Origin: Terriglobia bacterium | GTDB taxonomy: Bacteria > Acidobacteriota > Terriglobia > Bryobacterales > Bryobacteraceae | Reading direction: 5' to 3' | Assembly (NCBI GenBank): GCA_020073145.1 | Contig: JAIQFS010000019.1 | Span: forward strand, 1 to 64,000 | DNA: 64,000 nt | Part shown: in pieces, positions 39,047-47,951 of the stretch | Layout of the letters: each line of letters starts with the position of its first letter | How positions within the stretch are numbered: the stretch's first letter is position 1 | The notes under the pieces: model-generated | Told to the model about the DNA's origin: nothing | Databases searched by the model: none | What the model saw: only the letters and a program-made list of their open reading frames with translations | Position numbers and translations under genes: made by a program

Positions 39047-40205
39047 GGAGTTTCTCGGTCAGCGCCTTTTCCAACTGGTCCTTCAGAGCCGGAACCTTGA
39101 TGCGGTCCAGGATGTCCTGCGCAAACGCATAGGTGAGCAGGCTGCGCGCCTCGCCCTTGCCGATCCCGCGGGATTGCAGGTAAAACAGCGCCTCTTCGTC
39201 CAGTTGCCCAATCGTCGCGCCGTGCGTGCAGCGCACGTCATCGGCGAGAATCTGCAACTCCGGTTTGGTGTCGATCACCGCTTCGTCCGACAAAACCAGG
39301 TTCTTGTTGGTCTGCTTGGAATCGGTCTTCTGCGCGTCTTTGCGGACGATGATCCGCCCGTTGAACACCGCGGTGGCCTGGCCGTCCAGAATTCCCTTGT
39401 ACACCTCGTGGCTGGTGCCGTGCGGTTTGGCGTGATCGATCTCGGTGTGATTGTCGATGTGCTGCTTGCCGTTCACGATGTAGAGGCCGTTCAGCGTCGC
39501 GTCGCTGCCTTCGGAGAGCGTCGCATTGGCGTCATTCCGCACCAGCGCGCCGCCCAGCGCGATCGAATGCGACGAGAAATTCGCGCTGCGCCCCAACGTG
39601 GCCCGCAAGGTGGAGATGTGGTACGCTTCCCGGCTCTCCTGCTGGACTCGGTAGTGATCCACAACCGCACCTTCGCCCGCCACGATTTCGGTCACCGCGT
39701 TCGTGAGATACCGGCCTTCGCCGCTGTATCGCTCGACAATCGCGCACTGGGCATTCGCCTCCACCACGATCAGAATGCGGGGGTGGACCGCTGCCGGACG
39801 ATCTCCCGCTGCCGCGATCTCATAGGTAATCTCGATCGGCTCTTCGACGACCGCGCCTCTCGGCACCCGCAGCACGCACGGTCTGTCCGTGAAGGCCGCG
39901 TTCAGCGCCACGAAGGCGTTCGGTTCCGCCGCCAATCGCGCCGCGTCGAAACATTTGCCGCCCGCCTCTATTTTCTCCGCGCCCCGGAACCGGGCCGCGA
40001 AGCCGGCCGCCGACACCCGGAAGGTCGTGCGCGCGATGGGCGCCACGTTCGTGAACCGCCACTCTTCGTTCTTAGTCGTGGGAAAGCCCAGCTCCGCGAA
40101 CCGCTGGAACGCGGCGTTCCGCAGTTCCTGCAACCATGGCTCCGCGGGCTTTTGCGCGGTAAACTCCGCCAGCCAGGCGCCGGTCTGTTCCGCTACGGCC
40201 GTCAT
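39030..40205 (-). CDS. sufD: SufD, scaffold subunit of the SUF assembly complex
   Basis: 391 residues. A right-handed beta-helix protein that pairs with SufB and SufC. DVRCTHGATIGQLDEEALFY, LQSRGIGKGEARSLLTYAFA and EEWRFTNVAPI are characteristic. It overlaps sufC by 4 bp and sufS by 17 bp. Confidence 0.95.
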   Translation of the reverse strand: MTAVAEQTGAWLAEFTAQKPAEPWLQELRNAAFQRFAELGFPTTKNEEWRFTNVAPIARTTFRVSAAGFAARFRGAEKIEAGGKCFDAARLAAEPNAFVALNAAFTDRPCVLRVPRGAVVEEPIEITYEIAAAGDRPAAVHPRILIVVEANAQCAIVERYSGEGRYLTNAVTEIVAGEGAVVDHYRVQQESREAYHISTLRATLGRSANFSSHSIALGGALVRNDANATLSEGSDATLNGLYIVNGKQHIDNHTEIDHAKPHGTSHEVYKGILDGQATAVFNGRIIVRKDAQKTDSKQTNKNLVLSDEAVIDTKPELQILADDVRCTHGATIGQLDEEALFYLQSRGIGKGEARSLLTYAFAQDILDRIKVPALKDQLEKALTEKLHEHGK

Positions 40206-40978
40206 CGCTTGCCGACCGCCTCCTCTTCGTCCACAATCCCCAGCCCGGCGTAGCCGCTCTCTTCGAGCTGCAACGCCAGCTCCTTGCCGCCCGACTTCAC
40301 GATCCGTCCCTCGGACAGCACATGCACAAAGTCCGGCACGATGTAGTTCAAGAGGCGCTGGTAGTGCGTCACTACGATCATCGACCGCTCCGGCGATCGC
40401 AGCGCGTTCACGCCGCCCGCCACCGTCCGCAGCGCGTCGATGTCCAATCCTGAATCGGTCTCGTCCAGAATCGCCAGCTTCGGCTCCAGCACGGCCATTT
40501 GAAAGATCTCGTTGCGCTTCTTTTCGCCGCCGGAGAATCCCGTGTTCACCGGCCGGTTGAGCAGCGCCTGCTCCATTTCCATGAGCTTCATCTTTTCCCG
40601 CACCAGGTTCAAGAAATCCATGGCGTCGAGTTCCGGCAGGTTCTTGTTCTTCCGGATGGTGTTCAGCGCGGCCTTCAAAAAATACATATTGCTGACGCCG
40701 GGGATCTCCACCGGATACTGGAACGCCAGAAAGATGCCTTCGCGCGCCCGGTCTTCCGGCGCCATTGCAAGCAGGTCTTTGCCGTCGTAGAGAACCGACC
40801 CGCTGGTGACGTGGTACAGCTCGCGCCCTGCCAACACGCCCGCCAGCGTGCTCTTGCCCGAACCGTTGGGCCCCATGATGGCGTGGACTTCGCCGGCGTT
40901 GACCGTCAGGTCAATGCCCCTCAGAATTTCGCGCTCGCCTACCGAGGCGTGCAGATCGTTGATTTCCAGTAAAGCCAT
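40202..40978 (-). CDS. sufC: SufC, ATPase of the SUF assembly complex
   Basis: 258 residues. Walker A is GPNGSGKSTLAGVLAG, the signature FSGGEKKRNEIFQMAVLEPK, Walker B LAILDETDSGLDIDAL; VVTHYQRLLNYIVPD is the switch histidine. It powers remodelling of SufB/SufD during cluster building. The ATG shares a base with the sufB stop (TAATG). Confidence 0.97.
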   Translation of the reverse strand: MALLEINDLHASVGEREILRGIDLTVNAGEVHAIMGPNGSGKSTLAGVLAGRELYHVTSGSVLYDGKDLLAMAPEDRAREGIFLAFQYPVEIPGVSNMYFLKAALNTIRKNKNLPELDAMDFLNLVREKMKLMEMEQALLNRPVNTGFSGGEKKRNEIFQMAVLEPKLAILDETDSGLDIDALRTVAGGVNALRSPERSMIVVTHYQRLLNYIVPDFVHVLSEGRIVKSGGKELALQLEESGYAGLGIVDEEEAVGKR

Positions 40979-42423
40979 TACCCTACGCTTCCTTCTAAGC
41001 TGATCCCCAGCAGCTTCTGTGCTTCCACCGCGAATTCCATCGGCAGCTCGCGGAATACTTCCTTGCAGAACCCATGCACAATCATCGAAACCGCGTCTTC
41101 GGTCGAAATCCCGCGCTGCCGGCAGTAAAAGATCTGGTCTTCTCCGATCTTCGACGTCGATGCTTCGTGCTCCACCTGCGACGACGTGTTTTTAACTTCC
41201 AGGTACGGAAACGTGTGCGCGCCGCACTGGTCGCCCATCAGCATCGAGTCGCACTGCGAGTAGTTGCGCGCACCCGTCGCCGACTTCAGAATCTTGACCC
41301 CGCCGCGGTACGTGTTCTGCCCGTGTCCGGCCGAAATGCCCTTCGAGACGATGGTGCTGGTGGTGTTCTTCCCGATATGGATCATCTTCGTGCCGGTATC
41401 GGCCTGCTGGTAGTTATTGGTGACCGCCACGGAATAAAACTCGCCCACCGAGTTGTCGCCCATCAACAGGCACGACGGATACTTCCAGGTGATGGCCGAC
41501 CCCGTCTCTACCTGCGTCCACGAGATCTTCGAGTTCACCCCGCGGCAAGCCCCGCGCTTGGTCACGAAGTTGTAGATTCCGCCCTTGCCTTCTTTATCGC
41601 CCGGATACCAGTTCTGCACCGTTGAGTACTTGATCTGCGCATTGTCCAGCGCCACCAGCTCGACCACCGCGGCATGCAACTGGTTGGTGTCGCGCATCGG
41701 CGCCGTGCAGCCTTCCAGGTAGCTGACGTACGCCCCTTCATCGGCCACAATCAGCGTCCGTTCGAACTGCCCGGTGTCCTTGGCGTTAATGCGGAAGTAC
41801 GTAGACAGCTCCATGGGGCAGCGCACGCCCTTCGGCACGTAGCAGAACGACCCGTCGCTGAAGACCGCGGAGTTGAGCGCCGCGAAGAAATTGTCCGAAG
41901 CAGGCACCACCGAACCCAGGTACTTCTTCACCAGCTCCGGATGTTCCTGCACGGCTTCCGAGAACGACCCGAAGATGATCCCCATGTCCTTCAATTTGCC
42001 CTTGAAGGTGGTGGCCACCGAGACGCTGTCGAACACCGCGTCCACCGCCACGCCCGACAGCAGTTCCTGCTCCTTGAGCGGGATGCCGAGCTTGGCGTAG
42101 GTCTTGAGCAGTTCCGGATCCACCTCGTCCAGACTCTTCGGCCCGTCCTTCTTGGCCTTGGGAGACGAATAGTAGATGATGTCCTGGTAGTCGATCGCCG
42201 GGTAGTGCACGTTCGCCCAAGTCGGCTCCTTCATCGTGAGCCAGTGGCGATACGCCTTTAGCCGCCACTCCAGCAGCCACTCCGGCTCGTTCTTCTTGGC
42301 GGAGATGAGCCGGATGACGTCCTCGCTCAGCCCGCGGGGAATGGCATCGGCTTCGATGTCCGTGACGAAGCCCCACTTATACTCTTGATTTGCAAGGCCC
42401 TCAAGGGTGTTCGCGCTGCTCAC
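40978..42423 (-). CDS. sufB: SufB, cluster scaffold of the SUF complex
   Basis: 481 residues from a GTG with AGGAG 5 nt upstream. It builds the nascent cluster. [57 protein letters not shown], and [20 protein letters not shown] followed by GISTEDA are all family blocks; the cysteine of SQCDSM and a glutamate are the expected ligands. First gene of the operon. Confidence 0.97.
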   Translation of the reverse strand: MSSANTLEGLANQEYKWGFVTDIEADAIPRGLSEDVIRLISAKKNEPEWLLEWRLKAYRHWLTMKEPTWANVHYPAIDYQDIIYYSSPKAKKDGPKSLDEVDPELLKTYAKLGIPLKEQELLSGVAVDAVFDSVSVATTFKGKLKDMGIIFGSFSEAVQEHPELVKKYLGSVVPASDNFFAALNSAVFSDGSFCYVPKGVRCPMELSTYFRINAKDTGQFERTLIVADEGAYVSYLEGCTAPMRDTNQLHAAVVELVALDNAQIKYSTVQNWYPGDKEGKGGIYNFVTKRGACRGVNSKISWTQVETGSAITWKYPSCLLMGDNSVGEFYSVAVTNNYQQADTGTKMIHIGKNTTSTIVSKGISAGHGQNTYRGGVKILKSATGARNYSQCDSMLMGDQCGAHTFPYLEVKNTSSQVEHEASTSKIGEDQIFYCRQRGISTEDAVSMIVHGFCKEVFRELPMEFAVEAQKLLGISLEGSVG

Positions 42424-42454
42424 TGTGGCTCCTGTTAACTATCGTTCTATCATC

Positions 42455-42483
42455 AGCCTAGCTAATCTGTACTTTATAGTCAA
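42455..42483 (-). promoter_or_regulatory. suf operon promoter with an Rrf2-like dyad
   Basis: TTGACT (42478-42483), a 17-nt spacer and TAGGCT (42455-42460) lie 32 nt before the sufB GTG. The -35 box overlaps the partial dyad ACT-TTAT-AGT (42471-42480). This resembles the GACT...AGTC core of IscR-type sites. The promoter is likely; the operator is a suggestion, supported by the Rrf2 gene at the operon end. Confidence 0.55.
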
Positions 42484-42562
42484 GATTGCCCAGCTAATGG
42501 ATGCGGGCGGGGGCCGAACGGGTGCAGAGCGAGCCCAAAAGGAAAGCGGTGGGGCCGCCGTC

Positions 42563-42626
42563 GGGCAGGCCATCGGTTGTTCGCGGTCTGCCCCGTTCGC
42601 ACACGGCGAGAGCCAATCGCCTGCCC
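42563..42626 (+). promoter_or_regulatory. speA leader with two exclusive stems
   Basis: GGGCAGGC (42563-42570) can pair its first six bases with CTGCCC (42588-42593) or all eight with GCCTGCCC (42619-42626), but not both. The stretch lies in the roughly 300 bp between sufB and speA, about 100 bp before the speA start. If transcribed with speA it could switch structure. I see no known riboswitch core. Confidence 0.35.
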
Positions 42627-42728
42627 CACGACGAGATCACAGGACAATGACAGCGTGAAGCAACGCTCGATTCTTCTTGCCACATTGCATCTTTCGAAGG
42701 ACACTGGTGAGTTAAGGAGATCCGCGCG

Positions 42729-44675
42729 TTGGCGACAAATGGCCGCAAAGGCTCGATGGTCATCGAGCCGACCGAGCGCTGGACACCCCAGGTGGCCAGC
42801 GACCTCTACGATGTCGCCAGTTGGGGCAAAGGCTATTTCTCGGTGGGCGACAACGGGCACGTGCGCGTGCATCCCGAAAAGGACCCCGCCCGCTCCATCG
42901 ACCTCAAGGAACTCGTCGACACCCTGGTCCTGCGCGGCATCAACCTCCCCATCCTGATCCGCTTCGCCGATATCCTGCGGCACCGCCTCGGCGAGATGCA
43001 CAGCGCTTTCGCGACCGCCATTGCGGAGCACAAGTATCAGGGCGGCTACTCCTGCGTCTATCCCATCAAGGTGAATCAGCAGCGCCAGGTGGTCGAAGAA
43101 GTCCTGGAATTCGGCAAGCCCTACAACTTCGGGCTGGAAGCCGGCTCCAAACCCGAGTTGATGGCCGTCATGGCCTTGGCGGACAACGATACCCCCATCG
43201 TCTGCAACGGCTTTAAAGACGACGAGTACATCGAGATGGCCATGCTGGCCCAAAAGATGGGCCGCAAGATCATCCCCGTGGTCGAAAAGTACACCGAGCT
43301 GCACCTGATTCTGAAGTACAGCGCGCGCGTCGGCGTCCGCCCCTCCATCGGGCTGCGCGTCAAGCTCGCCAGCCGCGGCTCCGGCAAGTGGAAATCCTCG
43401 GGCGGCTACCGCTCCAAATTCGGCCTCTCGGCGACCGAGGCCGTTCGCGCCCTCCAGGAGTTGAAAGATCTGGGCATGGCCGACTGCCTCAACCTACTCC
43501 ACTTCCACCTGGGCAGCCAGATCACCAATATCCGTCAGATCAAGGCTGCGGTAAATGAGGCAGTGCGAGTGTATGTCGATCTCGCCCGCGCCGGCGCCGG
43601 ACTGAAATTCCTCGACGTGGGCGGCGGCCTCGGCATTGACTACGACGGTTCGCAAACCGATTTCGAATCGAGCGTCAACTACACCCTGCAGGAATACGCC
43701 AACGACATCATCTACCACGTCCAGAACGTCTGCGACGAGGTCGGCGTGGCGCATCCCACCATCGTCACCGAAAGCGGCCGCGCCATCACGGCGTACCATA
43801 GCGTGCTGGTCTTCAACGTCCTGGGCGTGGCCGGCATGGGCGAAGCCGACGTGCCGTCCGAGTTGCCGCCGGATGCCGAGCAGCCGCTGATTGACCTGCT
43901 CGAGACCAACCGCAACCTCAGCGCCAAAAACCTGCTCGAGAGCTATCACGACGCCCAGCAGGCGCTCGACCAGGCGCTCAACCTCTTCAGCCTGGGCTAC
44001 CTCTCGCTCGAACAGCGCTGCATCGCCGAGAACTTGTATTGGTCGATTTCGCGCAAGATCCAGAAACAGGCGCGCGAGCTGGATTATTTCCCCGAAGAGC
44101 TGGAGGGCATCGAAGCCATGCTCTCCGATACCTACTTCTGTAATTTTTCGCTGTTCCAGAGCATGCCCGACAGTTGGGCCATCAAGCAGCTCTTTCCCCT
44201 GATGCCCATCCACCGGCTGGAGGAAGAGCCCACCCGCCACGCCGTGCTGGGCGATATCACCTGCGATTCCGACGGCAAAGTGGACGCCTTCATCGACCGG
44301 CGCGACGTCAAGCGCACACTCTCGCTACACACGTTCCAGGGCGGCGACTATTATCTGGGCGCGTTCCTGCTGGGCGCCTATCAGGAGATCCTGGGCGACC
44401 TGCACAATCTGTTCGGCGACACCAACGCCGTCCATGTCCGCCTCGGAGCGAACGGCGAAGTGATTCTGGATTCGGTGATCAAGGGTGACACGGTGCGCGA
44501 GGTGCTCGACTACGTGCAGTTCAAGTCCGACGCCCTGGTGACCAAACTCCGCCGCGACGTCGAGAGCGCGCTCCGCGAAGGCCGTCTCACTTACGAAGAG
44601 ACCGGCAACCTGCTCCGCTTCTACGAAGAAGGCCTGCACGGCTACACCTACCTCGAAGAAGCCCACGAGCGGTAG
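42729..44675 (+). CDS. speA: biosynthetic arginine decarboxylase
   Basis: 648 residues from a TTG with AAGGAG 9 nt upstream; a later ATG (42756) has no such site. It converts arginine to agmatine, the entry to polyamines. Lys114 (CVYPIKVNQQRQ) binds pyridoxal phosphate; NFGLEAGSKPELMAVM, FKDDEYIEMA, HFHLGSQITNIRQIK, LDVGGGLGIDYDGS and VTESGRAITAYHSVLVF are family blocks. The length is typical of SpeA. Confidence 0.96.
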   Translation: MATNGRKGSMVIEPTERWTPQVASDLYDVASWGKGYFSVGDNGHVRVHPEKDPARSIDLKELVDTLVLRGINLPILIRFADILRHRLGEMHSAFATAIAEHKYQGGYSCVYPIKVNQQRQVVEEVLEFGKPYNFGLEAGSKPELMAVMALADNDTPIVCNGFKDDEYIEMAMLAQKMGRKIIPVVEKYTELHLILKYSARVGVRPSIGLRVKLASRGSGKWKSSGGYRSKFGLSATEAVRALQELKDLGMADCLNLLHFHLGSQITNIRQIKAAVNEAVRVYVDLARAGAGLKFLDVGGGLGIDYDGSQTDFESSVNYTLQEYANDIIYHVQNVCDEVGVAHPTIVTESGRAITAYHSVLVFNVLGVAGMGEADVPSELPPDAEQPLIDLLETNRNLSAKNLLESYHDAQQALDQALNLFSLGYLSLEQRCIAENLYWSISRKIQKQARELDYFPEELEGIEAMLSDTYFCNFSLFQSMPDSWAIKQLFPLMPIHRLEEEPTRHAVLGDITCDSDGKVDAFIDRRDVKRTLSLHTFQGGDYYLGAFLLGAYQEILGDLHNLFGDTNAVHVRLGANGEVILDSVIKGDTVREVLDYVQFKSDALVTKLRRDVESALREGRLTYEETGNLLRFYEEGLHGYTYLEEAHER

Positions 44676-44687
44676 GCGGCTGCCGCG

Positions 44688-45350
44688 CTACCGCGCTTTC
44701 CGGAACGTCAGATTGACGCGGCAACGCCCGGTGGCCGGGTGTTCGCCATCCGCGAGGGGAGCAATGCCGTGGTACACCAGGCGCGACGGCCCGCCCCACA
44801 CCACCACATCGCCGTTTTCCAGCCGGATGCGCCGCGGACGGTCGCTGCGCTTCAGCCCGCCCCACAAAAAGACCGCCGGGAGCCCCAGCGAAACCGAGAC
44901 GATGGGCGCCGCGAAGTCGCGCTCGTCTTTATCCTGGTGCAGCGAGAGCTTGGCGCCCGGCTCATAGCGGTTGACCAGGCAGCAGTCCGGCTCGAACTTC
45001 TCAAAACCGGCGGCGGCCGCGGCCTGCCGCGCCAAATCCAGAAACTCCGCGGGCATCGGCGGCCAAGGCTGCCCGGTTTCGGGATCGCTCGCGTCGTAGC
45101 GATACCCGCTCGGGTCGCTCACCCAGCCCACCGGCCCGCAGTTGGTCATGGCGACCGACATCCGGTACCCGCCGGGTGTCACCATGTGGCGAAACGAGGC
45201 TACTTCGGCTACCCGCCGCAAAGCCGCAATCAGTCCGTCCGTAGCAGCGGAAGCAAAGCCGCGCAGATGCGCCGCGCCCTCCGCCAGCGGCTGCGGCTGG
45301 TCTTCGCCCGGAAGGCCGTCGAACAATCCTCCGTTGGTTTTCCGGCTCAC
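44688..45350 (-). CDS. alkB: AlkB-type 2-oxoglutarate/iron dioxygenase
   Basis: 220 residues from a GTG. It repairs alkylated DNA or RNA bases by oxidative removal. The iron ligands are His138 and Asp140 (SLHQDKDERD) and His194 (RLVYHGIAPL); Arg211 and Arg217 (CRVNLTFRKAR) bind 2-oxoglutarate. WPPMPAEFLDLA and PDCCLVNRYEPGAKL match the Escherichia coli type. Convergent with speA. Confidence 0.94.
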   Translation of the reverse strand: MSRKTNGGLFDGLPGEDQPQPLAEGAAHLRGFASAATDGLIAALRRVAEVASFRHMVTPGGYRMSVAMTNCGPVGWVSDPSGYRYDASDPETGQPWPPMPAEFLDLARQAAAAAGFEKFEPDCCLVNRYEPGAKLSLHQDKDERDFAAPIVSVSLGLPAVFLWGGLKRSDRPRRIRLENGDVVVWGGPSRLVYHGIAPLADGEHPATGRCRVNLTFRKAR

Positions 45351-45495
45351 CTCGTCTCCTCACCCGACAGTGTAGCGGAGGCGTGCGCCTTCGCGGCCGG
45401 CGATCCAGCACCCCACCCCGGCTCACGGGTGCCGCTGGAATCCGCCGGACTTATACTGAAAGTAGGGAGGCATCCAGCACGATCGGGAGGACGCC

Positions 45496-45672
45496 ATGCC
45501 GTTTCTCATTGTGTTCATGTTGCTCTTCGTCGGTCTGGGACTGATCTGGATCGTCGCGGCCGGCCTGCTCGCCGCCACCGCGCTCTCGCGCAGCCCTCGC
45601 GTCATCGACAAGGTCCTGGATTATCAGGGCAAACATCGCGCCTGTTACTATCCGTTTCATCGTCACCCGTGA
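45496..45672 (+). CDS. very small membrane protein
   Basis: 58 residues. ATG at 45496 has GGGAGG 5 nt upstream, and TATACT (45452-45457) may be its -10 box. A membrane helix (FLIVFMLLFVGLGLIWIVAA, about 3-22) is followed by a short basic tail with Cys51 (RACYYPFHRHP). No family is recognised. The DUF2180-like gene follows after 36 bp and is probably co-transcribed. Confidence 0.6.
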   Translation: MPFLIVFMLLFVGLGLIWIVAAGLLAATALSRSPRVIDKVLDYQGKHRACYYPFHRHP

Positions 45673-45708
45673 GCCGGCCGTTCCGCCGCAAGGACGAAGG
45701 GAGGGATT

Positions 45709-45930
45709 ATGCATTGTTATGAATGTTCCGAGACCGGCGAAAGCCGCGAGGCCGTAGGCCTGTGTCACCACTGCTCCGCGGCGCTGTGCGCCGAGCACAT
45801 CTTCGCCATTACGGATCCGATGATTGCGCAGGTTCCGCTCTCGAAAGAAATCACGCTCCCGAAGCGAGCCCGCGTGCTGCTCTGCCGCACCTGCAAAGCT
45901 GCCCTAGAGCAGGCCCGGCGTGTGGCTTGA
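45709..45930 (+). CDS. small cysteine-rich zinc-binding protein, DUF2180-like
   Basis: 73 residues with GGGAGGG before the ATG. MHCYECSETGESREAVGLC starts paired knuckles (Cys3, Cys6, Cys19, Cys22 region), continuing HHCSAALCAEHIF and LLCRTCKAAL. This looks like a two-site zinc finger of the DUF2180/B-box-like kind. Function unknown; it may bridge protein partners. Confidence 0.72.
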   Translation: MHCYECSETGESREAVGLCHHCSAALCAEHIFAITDPMIAQVPLSKEITLPKRARVLLCRTCKAALEQARRVA

Positions 45931-45961
45931 ATTCGGGCGGACCCAGGCTTCGCCTCTACCG

Positions 45962-46381
45962 CTACTGAGGGGGCGCCTCGCCCGCCCGCACCGGAGCTGA
46001 CGAACCGACGAACAGCTTTTTGCCATCGGGAAACGTGATGTCGCGGCCGTTGGCGCGCGCTGCGCCGTCCTTGGATTGATAGCCTTCCACCGCAATCTCC
46101 GTTCCTTCGGGCAGGGAGTGCTTGGTGAAGCCGCGGCGGAGCAGCGCGTTGGGCGGGCCGCCTTCCACCATCCAGTTGACAGTTTTTCCATCCGCGCCTT
46201 TTACATCGAGATGGATCCACACGTGCGGATTGATCCATTCCACCTGCGTGACTCTCCCCTTCAACTCGACGTGCTTGTTGGCGTCAAACTCCGCTTCAAA
46301 CGCGTGGTGCGCCCACACGGGCACGGCCGCCAGGAGAAGCCCCGCGCCAGCCAGAATCATCGAAACAGCTCGTGTTCGCAT
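45962..46381 (-). CDS. DUF6152 family secreted protein
   Basis: 139 residues. A signal peptide ends at VPVWA, then HHAFEAEFDANKHVELKG, VEWINPHVWIHLDV, NWMVEGGPPNALLRRGF and GTEIAVEGYQSKDG form the family's small beta barrel. No activity is known. It is the third gene of a minus-strand unit of three secreted proteins. Confidence 0.86.
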   Translation of the reverse strand: MRTRAVSMILAGAGLLLAAVPVWAHHAFEAEFDANKHVELKGRVTQVEWINPHVWIHLDVKGADGKTVNWMVEGGPPNALLRRGFTKHSLPEGTEIAVEGYQSKDGAARANGRDITFPDGKKLFVGSSAPVRAGEAPPQ

Positions 46382-46392
46382 CGGAGGTTCCC

Positions 46393-47400
46393 CTACCTCT
46401 TCGGCGCGGCCTCTTCGGCGGCCTTCTTTTCCTCGGCGCGCGCCGCGCTCAAAATGTTCCGCAGCCCGTAGTTTCCTTCATGGCAGGAGTACTCCAGCAC
46501 CGGCTGCGTGTCGTCCCTGGTCAGCGGCATGGCAAAGGTCCAGGGACTGGTCCACGTTTCCGGATCGTCCAGCGTGACCGCCCACCGGACTCTGTCCGGG
46601 GCCACGCGGCGGAAGCGCTCGGTCACTTTCAAGGTGGCGCCATTGGCGCCCCGGTACGTCGAATCGTCCCGGAAGTTCGTGGTCTCCACCACCAGTGTGT
46701 CGCCTTCCCAATGGCCGCGCGGATCGCCCATATACGAGCGGATCGCGGGCGCCACGTGCGGGCTGCCGTCCAGCGGAATGACGCGCGTTTCGTGTACCAT
46801 CTCGATGCGAATCGTGACGTAGCCGGGCGCCTGCAGGATCTGGTACGAGTTGCCGTAGATCACTGGCATCATCGAGCCTGGCATGCCGCGCGTGATGCAC
46901 CGGTCGTACAAGCTGCGGTCCAGCCAGGAATCAGCCGGACCATGTCCGCGCCGGGCTGCGGCGCGCGCTGCCGCGCGATCCTTGCCGGGCTGGGTGAGCG
47001 GAGGGACCTTCCCGTCGAGCGGATCGATGATCAGCCACGCCTGGCTGCCCTTCACCATGTTGAGATCATCCTGCCACCAGTGTTCCGGCGCGGAGAGCGG
47101 CCCCTTGAACCGGTCCACCGTCTGATCCTGCTGCTTCTGTTTGATGGCGGCCAACTCAGCTCCCTGGATCTCCTCCAGTTTGCGCCCTTCAAACTGGGCC
47201 GGCCGCTCCAGCGGCGTGCCGTTTTCGCTGCGGTTGGTGAACCAGCCCTGCAGATCCGGATCGCCCCAGGGCGTCCGCGGCGTCCGATACGCGGCCGCGG
47301 AGGCCTTAGCGGCAACTTTCGGCTCCTGAGCCGCAGCCGTCAGCAGCAACAACGTCCCGGCTGCCACGGCGCCCACTGCCCCCCAACGTCGATGCCTCAT
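46393..47400 (-). CDS. secreted protein of unknown function, WGDPDLQG type
   Basis: 335 residues with a signal peptide (VGAVAAGTLLLLTAAAQ). RTPWGDPDLQGWFTNRSENG (about 42), then YGNSYQILQAPGYVTI, GDPRGHWEGDTLVVETTNF and ATLKVTERFRRV recur in a large family common in Acidobacteriota, often beside DUF6152. No catalytic site is known. It lies 11 bp before the DUF6152 gene and 8 bp after the cupin gene. Confidence 0.82.
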   Translation of the reverse strand: MRHRRWGAVGAVAAGTLLLLTAAAQEPKVAAKASAAAYRTPRTPWGDPDLQGWFTNRSENGTPLERPAQFEGRKLEEIQGAELAAIKQKQQDQTVDRFKGPLSAPEHWWQDDLNMVKGSQAWLIIDPLDGKVPPLTQPGKDRAAARAAARRGHGPADSWLDRSLYDRCITRGMPGSMMPVIYGNSYQILQAPGYVTIRIEMVHETRVIPLDGSPHVAPAIRSYMGDPRGHWEGDTLVVETTNFRDDSTYRGANGATLKVTERFRRVAPDRVRWAVTLDDPETWTSPWTFAMPLTRDDTQPVLEYSCHEGNYGLRNILSAARAEEKKAAEEAAPKR

Positions 47401-47408
47401 GCGCCTCC

Positions 47409-47858
47409 CTATTTGGTGTCGACCTTCACCACCTGAATCACCAGCGATTTGGGCACGAGCATCTGGTGCGGCACTTTGGCCGGAATATGGAAGACGTCGC
47501 CGGGCGCCATCGGATGGCTGGCGCCGCCCGTAATCGACTTGCCGCGAATCTCGCCAGGCGCCGTGGTACGGGGCTCTACCGTCGTGCCCCCCACGATGAG
47601 CGTGCCTGCGCCTGAAATGACCGTGACGACGTCCACCTGGGTGTCGTGCACCTCCACTTCGCCATCGCCTTCCCGATGGACCAGCAACAACGAATGGTTC
47701 CCCCAGTTCGCGACTCGATCCAGACCGACTTTGTGTTCGTCGATCTTGGCGGCTTTCGCCCGGGACTGAAGGTCGGAGCTCGTGTACGCGGCGAAGCCTT
47801 GCGGATCGGCCGCCAGCAGCGGCATCGCGGCCACGGTAAGAAGCAGTAACGTTTTCAT
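47409..47858 (-). CDS. secreted cupin-domain protein
   Basis: 149 residues from the ATG at 47858, with a signal peptide (MKTLLLLTVAAMPLLA). The two cupin motifs appear as SLLLVHREGDGEVEVHDTQV and MAPGDVFHIPAKVPHQML. The usual first-motif histidine pair is incomplete, so metal binding may be altered. First gene of the three-gene secreted unit. The ribosome site is weak, and longer frames upstream overlap the divergent amidohydrolase. Confidence 0.8.
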   Translation of the reverse strand: MKTLLLLTVAAMPLLAADPQGFAAYTSSDLQSRAKAAKIDEHKVGLDRVANWGNHSLLLVHREGDGEVEVHDTQVDVVTVISGAGTLIVGGTTVEPRTTAPGEIRGKSITGGASHPMAPGDVFHIPAKVPHQMLVPKSLVIQVVKVDTK

Positions 47859-47951
47859 GGGTGGAATCTTATCAAGACCCACAGCGTGCGGCAACTTGCC
47901 CGCGGTGTCGGGTACAATCTCCAAAGGCGAGACGCCCGACAAGGAGTGAGT

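Noticed and set aside
42424-42728. A known riboswitch before speA or sufB
   Set aside because: I looked for cobalamin, TPP, SAM and guanidine core words and found none; only the alternative stems are reported.
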